In this document: in pieces, positions 53,042-60,580 of the stretch
Layout: every line of letters begins with the position of its first letter
Position numbering within the stretch: position 1 is the first letter of the stretch
From: Bacteroidia bacterium
GTDB taxonomy: Bacteria > Bacteroidota > Bacteroidia > Flavobacteriales_E > Vicingaceae
Length of the DNA: 64,000 nt
Assembly: GCA_030433355.1 (NCBI GenBank)
Contig: JAUIMG010000011.1
Location: 1 to 64,000, forward strand
Direction of reading: 5' to 3'
The notes under the pieces: generated by a model
Told to the model about the DNA's origin: nothing
What the model saw: only the letters and a program-made list of their open reading frames with translations
Database searches by the model: none
Made by a program: the position numbers and the translations under genes

Positions 53042-54313
53042 CTATGCAAATAAAGGCAGAGGGCTCATCAAAGCATTTACTCTGCTTTTAATATCTGCTA
53101 TCTTCTTTTCCTCTTCATCGGCCATTAAGCATTCGTCTATTAATGCGGCAATTTGAGGAATTTCTTTTTCTGTAATTCCTCTTGTAGTAATTGCAGGACT
53201 ACCAATTCTAATTCCAGAGGTAATAAATGGCGACTTATCGTCAAAAGGAACCATATTCTTATTGACCGTAATATCTACCAAGCCCAATACCCTTTCTGCT
53301 TTTTTCCCGCTGATATCTTTATTTCTAAGATCTATAAGTATGCAATGATTATCCGTACCTCCAGAAATAACATTGTAACCTCTTTTTATTAGCTCTTCTG
53401 CCAATAGTTTAGCATTCTTTACCACCTGAACCATGTATTGCATGTATTCGTCTGTAAGTGCCTCTCCAAAGGCTACTGCTTTAGCTGCAATAACATGCTC
53501 CAAAGGTCCACCTTGTGTTCCGGGGAAAACTCCAGAATCTAGTAAAGAAGACATCATTCTCAGTTCTCCTTGAGGTGTTTTTAGACCAAATGGATTCTCA
53601 AAATCTTTTCCCATCATAATAATACCACCCCTTGGACCTCTTAAAGTCTTGTGTGTAGTAGAAGTAACAATATGGCAATGGGGTAGAGGGTCATTTAAAA
53701 TTCCTTTTGCAATTAAGCCAGATGGATGCGAAATATCGGCTAGTAAAATTGCACCAACTTCATCTGCAATGGCTCTTAATCTCTCATAATCCCAATCTCT
53801 AGCATAGGAAGAGGCTCCGCAAATCAGCATTTTTGGCTTCACCTCTTTGGCTATTGCTTCCACTTTATCGTAATCTATTCTTCCAGTTTCTTTTTCTACG
53901 CCATAGAAATGTGGCTTATACAATTTTCCTGAAAAGTTCACTGGGGAGCCATGCGTTAAGTGCCCTCCATGCGATAAATCAAAACCTAAAATAGAGTCTC
54001 CGGCGTTTAAGCAAGCTAGCATAACTGCGGCATTTGCTTGTGCTCCAGAGTGCGGCTGCACATTGGCCCATGCTGCATTAAAGAGCTCTTTCAAGCGGTC
54101 TATTGCCAATTGCTCCACTTGATCTACCACTTCACAACCACCGTAATACCTTTTTCCAGGTAATCCTTCTGCATACTTATTGGTAAGCACAGATCCCATT
54201 GCCTCTAATACAGAATCACTCACATAATTCTCTGATGCAATCAATTCTATTCCTCTAGTTTGTCTTTCTTTCTCTTCTGCTATAAGTTTAGCAATGGCTT
54301 TGTCTTGGATCAT
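53042..54313 (-). CDS. glyA: Serine hydroxymethyltransferase
   Basis: 423 residues. It is a PLP enzyme that interconverts serine and glycine while charging tetrahydrofolate. The PLP Lys is in '[15 protein letters not shown]'. '[18 protein letters not shown]', '[20 protein letters not shown]', '[15 protein letters not shown]' and '[15 protein letters not shown]' are standard SHMT segments. Length and ATG start are normal. It stands alone between two repeat-filled stretches and has no clear consensus promoter in the 60 bp upstream, although that region lies at the edge of the repeats. Confidence 0.97.
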   Translation of the reverse strand: MIQDKAIAKLIAEEKERQTRGIELIASENYVSDSVLEAMGSVLTNKYAEGLPGKRYYGGCEVVDQVEQLAIDRLKELFNAAWANVQPHSGAQANAAVMLACLNAGDSILGFDLSHGGHLTHGSPVNFSGKLYKPHFYGVEKETGRIDYDKVEAIAKEVKPKMLICGASSYARDWDYERLRAIADEVGAILLADISHPSGLIAKGILNDPLPHCHIVTSTTHKTLRGPRGGIIMMGKDFENPFGLKTPQGELRMMSSLLDSGVFPGTQGGPLEHVIAAKAVAFGEALTDEYMQYMVQVVKNAKLLAEELIKRGYNVISGGTDNHCILIDLRNKDISGKKAERVLGLVDITVNKNMVPFDDKSPFITSGIRIGSPAITTRGITEKEIPQIAALIDECLMADEEEKKIADIKSRVNALMSPLPLFA

Positions 54314-54436
54314 TTTTAATAGTAAAAATTAAGAAGGCTAATTTAATGAAAAGGGCGCTTCTGTACAATTCAAGCATGGCGAATCCCCCCTTGGTATTTT
54401 GAAATGGCATTCCGAAACAACATTGCTGCTTATAAT

Positions 54437-54803
54437 GCGTCATTGCGAATCCTTGTTTGTATTGTTAATCGTCCTTGTAATACCGCATAGTGTTTTATGC
54501 GGACCGTCATTGCGAAGCCTTGTACTTTAGGGTGAAGCAATCTGGTAATGTATTAACCAGACTGCTTCGTCCTCCGTCCTCGCAGTGACGTTGTGGTATA
54601 ACCAGACTGCTTCCTTCCTTCGGTCGCAGGCGCTCCTCCTTCGGTGGGCAAGCGTCGTGCCTCCTCGCAGTGACGGGGTGTATTAGCAGACTACCTTGCT
54701 CCTTGGGCGGGCAAGCGTCATTCTTCCTCGCAGTGACCGGTGGGGTATTACCAGACTGCTTCCTTACTTCGATAGGCAGGTGTCTTACCTCCTCGCAAGG
54801 ACG
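54437..54803. repeat. REP-like array: one complete short element plus three half elements
   Basis: 54437-54504 is a decayed left arm (GCGTCATTGCGAATCCTTGT). 54505-54590 is a compact complete element bounded by CGTCATTGCGA and CGCAGTGACG. Then three right-arm copies follow end to end (54591-54677, 54678-54738 and 54739-54803), each with 'CCAGACTGCTTCCTT' or similar and ending CTCGCAGTGAC or CTCGCAAGGACG. This head-to-tail set of half elements suggests repeated recombination at one site. Confidence 0.7.
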
Positions 54804-54934
54804 CTTAACAAAAAGCTAGTCGAATTGACAATTATTGCTAGTGTGTCTTGTCGAGCGCCTGTCCTGAGCGGCGCCGAAGGAGAGTCGAGACAACGACACT
54901 AATTCTTTTTTTAATCCTTCATCACTTACAACTT

Positions 54935-54973
54935 TAAGTACTTCAAACTTCCCCACTTCAAGTACTTCCCACT
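54935..54973 (-). repeat. 16-bp repeat family, inverted copies abutting the exosortase stop
   Basis: On the minus strand the sequence reads AGTGGGAAGTACTTGAAGTG and on, two to three degenerate units of TTGAAGTGGGAAGTAC. The same family lies at 59513-59780 on the plus strand, on the other side of the exosortase islet, so the islet has inverted repeats at its borders. Each unit contains the palindrome AAGTACTT. Confidence 0.75.
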
Positions 54974-55522
54974 CTAAACCCCTTTTTTCTGAAATACCTT
55001 GATGCGAATTGCCCATAAAGCGAAAATAAAGGCATACACAATTAAAGTGAAGGTGTAGGAGTGGTGAAAGTCTAAAGTATCTGGATAGTATTTCACAATT
55101 AAGGCTAGAGCTACGATGCGCAAGACGTTTAGTAGGTGAATCAATAAAATACCTGGAATAATAAAAAGAAGTTTTACAAACCATTTGCCTGTAAACACCA
55201 AAATAAAAGCTAGGTATAGGATAAATAAACTTAAGCCATCACAAGGATTTCCTATGACTACTCCCGAAGTATCTGCTATGCCTAAATGGTATTGGTATAT
55301 TCCATTGGTTTGCAGTAAATCATAGCCCAATAACTGAATGATGCTTTCCGAAGTATTTACAATGCTATTAATTAGCCAATGATCTACGATTGTATAAGGA
55401 CTTAAGACGTAATCGTAAATGAATTGGAAAAGCAGGTATATGCCAATTAGCTTAGCCACAAAAAGAACAGCTTTTTGATTGCGCTTTAAGGTTTCTTTTA
55501 TTTCTTTTAATTGATTACTCAT
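54974..55522 (-). CDS. Exosortase family protein (Bacteroidota XrtX/XrtF-like)
   Basis: 182 residues with about five membrane helices. The exosortase catalytic triad is visible: Cys94 in 'GNPCDGLSLFILYLAF', Arg135 in 'LLNVLRIVALALIV' and His153/His154 in 'DFHHSYTF'. Exosortases are membrane cysteine transpeptidase-like enzymes that recognise a C-terminal sorting motif, transmembrane helix and basic tail, cleave, and attach the protein to an extracellular polysaccharide or lipid. The short single-domain form is typical of Bacteroidota. Its start overlaps the previous gene by 8 nt. The small gene at 56033 encodes a matching substrate. Exact subtype assignment needs a profile search. Confidence 0.9.
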   Translation of the reverse strand: MSNQLKEIKETLKRNQKAVLFVAKLIGIYLLFQFIYDYVLSPYTIVDHWLINSIVNTSESIIQLLGYDLLQTNGIYQYHLGIADTSGVVIGNPCDGLSLFILYLAFILVFTGKWFVKLLFIIPGILLIHLLNVLRIVALALIVKYYPDTLDFHHSYTFTLIVYAFIFALWAIRIKVFQKKGV

Positions 55523-55997
55523 TCACTTCATTTTTCTTGGTGGAATCTGCAAAAGACTGCACTGCTATAAAACTTACACTTACTAATAAATACAAGAGTG
55601 GACTATGTATAAAACCAATAATTTTCCTCAAAAGAGGATAGACCGTTTCGAAATTAAGCAATGTGACTCCAATAAGACCTACTAGAAGAGAAAAGAGCAC
55701 TAAAAGTAAGTAAAGGACCGAGGCAATGTAAAAAGGAGTCTTGGCTTGGAAACTTAGTTTCAGTCCAAAAAGACTTAAAAGAATGAAGAGCATACTAAAG
55801 CCTAGGGTGAGTAGGTATTTTAGGCGCAACAATTCAGGGATAGACCAATTGCTAAAGACCGGTAATTCCATGGTTTTGGCATAAAAGAAAACCTCCCCAC
55901 CAATGAGAGCATTGATAGATCTAAAAAGAACTTCTCGGTAATAGCTACTAATAAAAAGCAACAACAGAAATACCAACCAAAGTATTTTCTTTTTCAC
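55515..55997 (-). CDS. Exosortase-associated multi-pass membrane protein
   Basis: 160 residues with four clear membrane helices ('ILWLVFLLLLFISSYY', 'LLTLGFSMLFILLSLFGL', 'IASVLYLLLVLFSLLVGL', 'SPLLYLLVSVSFIAVQSF') and a short polar tail. The frame starts with GTG at 55997 and overlaps the exosortase start by 8 nt. From position and topology it is the partner membrane protein often found beside Bacteroidota exosortases; I think of the group annotated as XrtX-associated membrane protein, but this is recalled and unverified. It probably scaffolds or regulates the exosortase. Confidence 0.75.
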   Translation of the reverse strand: MKKKILWLVFLLLLFISSYYREVLFRSINALIGGEVFFYAKTMELPVFSNWSIPELLRLKYLLTLGFSMLFILLSLFGLKLSFQAKTPFYIASVLYLLLVLFSLLVGLIGVTLLNFETVYPLLRKIIGFIHSPLLYLLVSVSFIAVQSFADSTKKNEVNE

Positions 55998-56032
55998 TAA
56001 AAGACTTTTAAATTGGACGTAAAAAAAGAGGA

Positions 56033-56254
56033 TTAAATCTCCTCTTCTTTTTTATTTATATCTAAATATTTTTTTCCTCCATAAGCAGCACCCGCAAGGA
56101 GAAGCCAACTTAAACCGCCATCTATTGGCACGCAAGGCGGTGGAAAGCAGTTTGGTAATTCACCACCTCCACCTGGATCTGGTGGTTGTGCTTTTAAGTC
56201 TATATTAAAACTTAGTAGACTGATTAAAGCTAAAAGGAATAATTTCTTCTTCAT
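56033..56254 (-). CDS. 73-residue PID-CTERM-like exosortase substrate peptide
   Basis: 73 residues: signal peptide (1-22, 'LFLLALISLLSFNIDLKAQ'), a mature segment of only about 20 residues rich in Pro and Gly with Cys36 and Cys41, then 'PIDGGLSWLLLAGAAYGGKK' (43-62), a sorting motif followed by a hydrophobic helix and a basic, charged tail. This is the tripartite layout of exosortase targets; the PIDGG phrase matches what I recall as the PID-CTERM class. The two cysteines could form a disulfide or carry a modification. It lies 35 nt upstream of the membrane partner gene. The function of so small an anchored peptide is unknown. Confidence 0.8.
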   Translation of the reverse strand: MKKKLFLLALISLLSFNIDLKAQPPDPGGGGELPNCFPPPCVPIDGGLSWLLLAGAAYGGKKYLDINKKEEEI

Positions 56255-56273
56255 GGAATCTCTTAATCGATTG

Positions 56274-56281
56274 CAAATATA
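56274..56281 (-). promoter_or_regulatory. -7 box upstream of the PID-CTERM-like gene
   Basis: On the minus strand TATATTTG (consensus TAnnTTTG) lies 20 nt before the ATG at 56254, in the 39-bp gap after the T9SS cargo gene. It suggests that the three-gene exosortase operon has its own promoter besides read-through. A -33 box is not clear. Confidence 0.4.
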
Positions 56282-56293
56282 TTTTTTATTTGC

Positions 56294-59200
56294 TTATAGA
56301 TGAATAGTTTGGTTTAAGAATTCATTGTTAGATTGAATTCTAATGATGTAAATGCCTTGTAATTCTTCAAAACGCAAAGTTAAACTTCCACTTCCTCTAA
56401 CACTATATGCTTGGGTATTTTGGATTAACTGACCTGCGGTATTGTATAAAGAAATTTGAATTCTTTCTTCTCTATCTCCACTAAAAGCATAGTCTAAATA
56501 CCAATTTCCTAAAGCATTTCGTAAACTTAGGGTCTTGTCTATTTCTTGCTGAATATCGGTATTTCCTTTTTGACATTCTTCGTAGGAGTTGCTAAGAATT
56601 AACTCAAAACGATCAAATTTTCCTTCTGTAGAATTAAAGGCATAGGTCTGCTCTACCGATAAATCGATTAATTCACCTTCTTCCTTATCTTCTAAGTAAA
56701 CACAATTGTATTTCTCATAAACGCTAGAAATGTCTTCCGTCTTAATTTCATACTCTCCATTCACTCCGGCATAAAATTCTAAAGGAATTCTGTGGGTGAA
56801 GCTGTAGTCATCTACCACATTCATTACTAAACGCGTATTCGATGCTTCTATTCTTCTCGTTAAAGCAGGAACTTCTTTGTGTGGGCTAGGGAGATACCTT
56901 CCATCAAAAAGATCGTGGCCTTCTATAGCTTGCGGGTTAAATCTGGTTACAAAATCTTGATTAAATGGACTTCCTGTTTGAGAAACATTTAAGCGAACTT
57001 CTGGAGTGGCTTTTTCTCTTAAAAAGTTGGCATTCGTAAGATTTGTTCTTTTGTAGCTTTCTTGAAAAGTATAGGCCAAAGATCCAGTCGTAGTTTTATC
57101 TAACCAAAAGCCTTGACCTGCAGGAATTGGAGATGCGCCATATGCAAAAGAAGAATAGCTACCTGCACTACTATTGTATACATAAAATACTCCAGCAAGT
57201 TGTCCTGCTCTATTTACATCGTTGGAATTGATATAGCAATTGTAGGGATTACCCATAAGATTCCATCCCTGTTCTAAATTTGGCGCATTGATATCCCCAT
57301 CGTTTGGTGTTCCTTGAAATCCAATGGTGCCCCCATTAAAGTTAGTAAGGGTAGTAGCTAAGTAAACTTCAAAACCTCTTCCTGGAGACAAAGGCGTAGT
57401 AATAGTTGCTGGTGTATGGCTAGCGGTAGCTGCGTTGAAAGAATATACGGAGATAAAAGGTCCACTCGTATTTGTAGTAGCATTGCCGTTGGCACCACCA
57501 ACACCGCTTAAAAATAAATCATCGTCTAAGTCTGCAACCGTTGCAGTAGAAATAGGAGAACTAAGGTTTGCAAAATTGGAAGGTCTAGCACTGATAAAAC
57601 GTTCTACAATAAAATCACCAGAAAATGCACCATCCATGGAAGGTAGAATTTGACACATGGTATTGGCTTGCCCATCTGCTGCAATTACCGCTGGGTTAGG
57701 ATTGGAACCGTCAACATTTAAGCCTCCAGTAACTACTTGCAATTTATTGGTGAATCCAAATTCTCCAACCGCTAATCGCACACCATCTACATTGCTTACT
57801 TTGAAATCGTGAAAATCAACTCTATTGGCTGTATTGTTGGTGAAAACTTGCTCAAAAACCGTTCCTAAACAACCAATTCTACTACTGCCTGGATTAAAAG
57901 TGCCATCTATGGTGAAATCTCCATAGATACCAAGAGAATCTGCTGCAGTAAAAGTGAGGGAGGCACCAGCATTGATTACTAAATCATTTACTTCTGATTG
58001 ACTATCAATGGAAACATCATGTCGAATAGTCACATTTAGGAGGTCTGTAGGAATACAGCCGCAATTCCAAGTAGTGGTTTGGTCCCACTGCCCGTCTTGC
58101 ACAGAGGCAATGTCTGTAAATGCTTCTGCAAAAGTAAAAAAGGCTCCATCTGGTACGTTTACAAAATCAAATTCGGCAACGGCGGGAATCACATTTACTT
58201 GTGTAGCTGGGATGGAAAATGTACCTCCATTAGAAAAATTGCCATCATCATCAAATAGGATGACCATATTATTGGGGTTAGCAAATGTGGTATTGGTATA
58301 ATCAAAATCAATAGTAACTGTTCCCACATTACCGGTTTCGTCTGCTCTCCAAATGCGGTCCACTCTTTCTACCACGCCGCCAGGAATATCTATCGAATTA
58401 CTAGCAAAACTTCCATTATCATGCCCTATTAATAAGTATTCTCCATTATCTAAATTGGAAGGGTTCGCAATCACTACTTCACCTCCATTATCTGCTACTG
58501 TATGGTTGCCATCCGCTTCTTGGCCTATACCCAGAATATCAAAACTATTGGTACTTCCGAAAGCATATAAATTGCCTTCACCCGCTAAGTTATATTTCCC
58601 AGCTAAATGATTACCAACAATTTTTCTTTCGGCTGAATTAAGAACTTGATTGTAGATAATTGTTTCAGCAATTTGACCTTGTAAATAAACAATGTTAAGG
58701 TAATTACCAATGGAGGATTTACTGCTATTAGAAAGTGAATTTCTTGTGAAATTTAACCTATTTACTCCGCTTGTAAGCGTTAAAGAACTCCCAGAAACAG
58801 CTCCATCCGTTTGTAAAGAAAATACAGCAAAAGAGTTATTAGGCTTACCAATATCGTAACGTGTATTAGGAGTCGTATATAATATTGATGCAACATTATT
58901 CTTGGTTAACACAAAATGTTTTTGTGTATTCAGAACAGATCCTTGAGAAACTTTTCTACTTAGATAAACTGCAAAAAGAGTAATATCTCCTGAGGTAATA
59001 TTGGTATTAAAATCCAAAAAATCATTAGTCCCATCAAAATTTATCGCTGGTAAAGCATTTACTTGATTGGTTAAGTATATCGGTTGATTAATACTAGTTG
59101 CTTGCACGGCATCATTATTATTTCCAGAAATATCCGCCCAAGAGCTTACTGGATCATTGTTATTTAATCCACTTATGCTAGAAGCATCTAGCCAAGCATC

Positions 59201-59296
59201 AATCGTAGTGCTATTACCAATGCCCGCAGGGCCTGTTTGGGCAATAACTAAAAGAGAAGAAAGAGAAAAAAGACAAGAAAAGATAATTTTTTTCAT
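56294..59296 (-). CDS. LamG-type T9SS cargo protein next to the exosortase genes
   Basis: 1000 residues. Signal peptide 'IIFSCLFSLSSLLVIAQ'. The N-terminal LamG/concanavalin-like jelly roll (about 20-215: 'WLDASSISGLNNNDPVSSWA', 'PAINFDGTNDFLDFNTN', 'IAETIIYNQVLNSAERKIVG') is followed by a domain with 'LLIGHDNGSFASN'. Next come a beta-helix-like region ('NVTIRHDVSIDSQSEVNDLV', 'GASLTFTAADSLGIYGDF') and a C-terminal sorting domain ('LSLRNALGNWYLDYAF', 'ISLYNTAGQLIQNTQAYSVR'). It is exported by T9SS and probably displayed at the surface. It is co-directional with, and 39 nt upstream of, the PID-CTERM-like gene, suggesting shared regulation. Confidence 0.88.
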   Translation of the reverse strand: MKKIIFSCLFSLSSLLVIAQTGPAGIGNSTTIDAWLDASSISGLNNNDPVSSWADISGNNNDAVQATSINQPIYLTNQVNALPAINFDGTNDFLDFNTNITSGDITLFAVYLSRKVSQGSVLNTQKHFVLTKNNVASILYTTPNTRYDIGKPNNSFAVFSLQTDGAVSGSSLTLTSGVNRLNFTRNSLSNSSKSSIGNYLNIVYLQGQIAETIIYNQVLNSAERKIVGNHLAGKYNLAGEGNLYAFGSTNSFDILGIGQEADGNHTVADNGGEVVIANPSNLDNGEYLLIGHDNGSFASNSIDIPGGVVERVDRIWRADETGNVGTVTIDFDYTNTTFANPNNMVILFDDDGNFSNGGTFSIPATQVNVIPAVAEFDFVNVPDGAFFTFAEAFTDIASVQDGQWDQTTTWNCGCIPTDLLNVTIRHDVSIDSQSEVNDLVINAGASLTFTAADSLGIYGDFTIDGTFNPGSSRIGCLGTVFEQVFTNNTANRVDFHDFKVSNVDGVRLAVGEFGFTNKLQVVTGGLNVDGSNPNPAVIAADGQANTMCQILPSMDGAFSGDFIVERFISARPSNFANLSSPISTATVADLDDDLFLSGVGGANGNATTNTSGPFISVYSFNAATASHTPATITTPLSPGRGFEVYLATTLTNFNGGTIGFQGTPNDGDINAPNLEQGWNLMGNPYNCYINSNDVNRAGQLAGVFYVYNSSAGSYSSFAYGASPIPAGQGFWLDKTTTGSLAYTFQESYKRTNLTNANFLREKATPEVRLNVSQTGSPFNQDFVTRFNPQAIEGHDLFDGRYLPSPHKEVPALTRRIEASNTRLVMNVVDDYSFTHRIPLEFYAGVNGEYEIKTEDISSVYEKYNCVYLEDKEEGELIDLSVEQTYAFNSTEGKFDRFELILSNSYEECQKGNTDIQQEIDKTLSLRNALGNWYLDYAFSGDREERIQISLYNTAGQLIQNTQAYSVRGSGSLTLRFEELQGIYIIRIQSNNEFLNQTIHL

Positions 59297-59315
59297 GGGT
59301 GTTTTATTATAAATG

Positions 59316-59323
59316 CAAATATA
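59316..59323 (-). promoter_or_regulatory. -7 box upstream of the LamG-type T9SS gene
   Basis: On the minus strand TATATTTG fits TAnnTTTG, 20 nt before the ATG at 59296. The same spacing is seen for the PID-CTERM-like gene (20 nt), consistent with co-regulation. A TTAG about 18 nt upstream may be a weak -33. Confidence 0.45.
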
Positions 59324-59464
59324 TTGAAATGCTTCGGCTTATACTAATATATGTATGTATAAAAAGTAGCTAGATGGATGGTGTTTTATTGGTTGATTTT
59401 TATCGTTTACGGTAGATTGGTTGGGTGGGTTACAGTGGATTCCCTTCTTCGCTAGCATTTCGAC

Positions 59465-59546
59465 AAGCTCAATGTGACAGCTTCGAAGGATGAGAAAAGA
59501 TGATGAAGAAGTTTGAAGTGGGAAGTACTTGAAGTGGTAAGTACTT
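59465..59546 (+). repeat. Duplicated block, copy 1, ending in 16-bp repeats
   Basis: Runs 'AAGCTCAATGTGACAGCTTC', 'GAAGGATGAGAAAAGATGA', 'TGAAGAAG', then two units of TTGAAGTGGGAAGTAC (59513 and 59529). Copy 2 starts at 59625 with the same text. Confidence 0.8.
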
Positions 59547-59624
59547 GAAGTTAGAAATTTTTTCTTTTTCGCTTACATTTCGACCACTTCGACTAATTCA
59601 GAATAGGAAGCTCAGTGCAGGCAG

Positions 59625-59780
59625 CTCAATGTGACAGCTTCGAAGGGTGAGAAAAGATGATGAAGAAGTTTGAAGTGGGAAGTACTTGAAGTGGGAAGTA
59701 CTTGAAGTGGTAAGTATTTGAAGTGAGAAGTACTTGAAGTGGGAAGTACTTGAAGTGGGAAGTATTTAAAGTTTTAAGTT
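59625..59780 (+). repeat. Duplicated block, copy 2, with six 16-bp tandem units
   Basis: Same leader as copy 1 (one or two mismatches), then TTGAAGTGGGAAGTAC units at 59670, 59686, 59702, 59718, 59734 and 59750, with single-base variants (GGT for GGG, TAT for TAC) and a decayed seventh. The difference in unit number between the two copies shows expansion by slippage or unequal exchange. Confidence 0.85.
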
Positions 59781-59824
59781 TTTTCTTCCTCGCTAAATCT
59801 GCGCAAGTGGATAAAGGCTAAAAG

Positions 59825-59945
59825 ATAAATGATTCCCTTCTTCGGTCGCAGGTGCTCCTCCTTCTGTGGGCAAGCGACGTGCCTCCTCGCAGTGACGTTG
59901 TGTTATCACCAGACTGCGTCGTCATTCTTCCTCGCAGTGACGGGG
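59825..59945. repeat. REP-like right-arm fragments
   Basis: 'CTTCGGTCGCAGGTGCTCCT' to 'CTCCTCGCAGTGACG', then 'ATCACCAGACTGCGTCGTCA' to 'CCTCGCAGTGACGG'. These are two partial copies of the right half of the 51615 element. A further 24-bp remnant sits at 60307-60330. Confidence 0.7.
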
Positions 59946-59978
59946 TGTTTGAAAGATTTGAATGGTTTATGCGAAAAG

Positions 59979-60262
59979 TCATTGCGATACCGCAAGAGCG
60001 GTAGAAGCAATCTGCTTACTATTCTACCAGATTATCCTTATTTTTTCACAACTAGCTTATTCCTATTCTTTTCCTTATAGTTTTCTTGTGTTTTCTTGTG
60101 TTTTCTTTTTTCATAATGCTTCGACATCCTTCGACAAGCTCAGGACAGGAGCTCAGCATAAACTCCAAAGAAACAAAAAGCCAAGACCAAAAAATGCTCG
60201 GACCGCTTTTTGGTCAGGCCTTCCCAAAGCCTATTAAAAAGCTTTTGTAGACATTTAACTTA
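59979..60262. repeat. Dispersed repeat D, copy 2, with nested insertion
   Basis: Starts GTCATTGCGATACCGCAAGA as at 52341 and ends with the same family C hairpin and 'CTTTTGTAGACATTTA'. Between 60118 and 60165 it carries 'CTTCGACATCCTTCGACAAG', one GCTCAGGACAGGA unit and 'CATAAACTCC', which copy 1 lacks. Confidence 0.75.
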
Positions 60263-60364
60263 AATTCCTTCTAAGGTTTACTTGGAAGAACATTTAGTTT
60301 AAATTTCGTCATTCTTCCTCGCAGTGACGGTTTGTATGAGCTTCGCTTCGCTCAGGATGAGAAA

Positions 60365-60455
60365 AGATTCCCTTCTTCGATGACATTTCGACTACTTCGA
60401 CTAATTGAGAATAGTAAGCTCCGTTCGGGTGGCTCAATATGACAGCTTCGCAGAT
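60365..60455. repeat. Third relative of the 59575-59645 block
   Basis: 'ACATTTCGACTACTTCGACT' to 'CTCAATATGACAGCTTCGCA' matches 59575-59645 with several changes, without the 16-bp units. Confidence 0.65.
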
Positions 60456-60580
60456 TGATCATTGATCATTCAAGATTGAAAATTCAAAAATTAAAAATTC
60501 AAAATTGAAAGATTCGTAATTCTCAATTTGTAATCTTCAATCTATTAAAATTCGTTTCTTTGTTGCTTCGAATTGACTTC

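Larger units (their letters stand above)
54314..54973. other. 660-bp gene-free stretch with REP-like array and exosortase-flanking repeat
   Basis: No gene is supported here. The part nearest glyA (54314-54436) has no recognisable feature beyond a likely glyA leader. From 54437 the sequence is REP-like elements and their fragments. From 54849 it holds a GC-rich inverted pair around CTGTCCTGAGCGG. From 54935 it holds the 16-bp repeat family up to the exosortase stop codon. Confidence 0.75.
59297..60580. other. 1.28-kb gene-free stretch, repeats between exosortase islet and second polysaccharide locus
   Basis: No gene is supported. 59297-59455 holds the leader of the T9SS cargo gene. The rest is made of repeat families shared with 51508-53041 and 54314-54973, plus AT-rich low-complexity sequence next to wzc2 (60456-60550, repeated AAAATTCAAA). 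Confidence 0.8.

Noticed and set aside
54816-55184. 122-codon minus-strand frame
   Set aside because: It overlaps the exosortase C-terminus in another frame and extends into repeats; the exosortase has its catalytic residues.
59829-60237. Plus-strand frames of 83 and 91 codons
   Set aside because: They are composed of REP-like fragments and repeat D; no conserved protein features.
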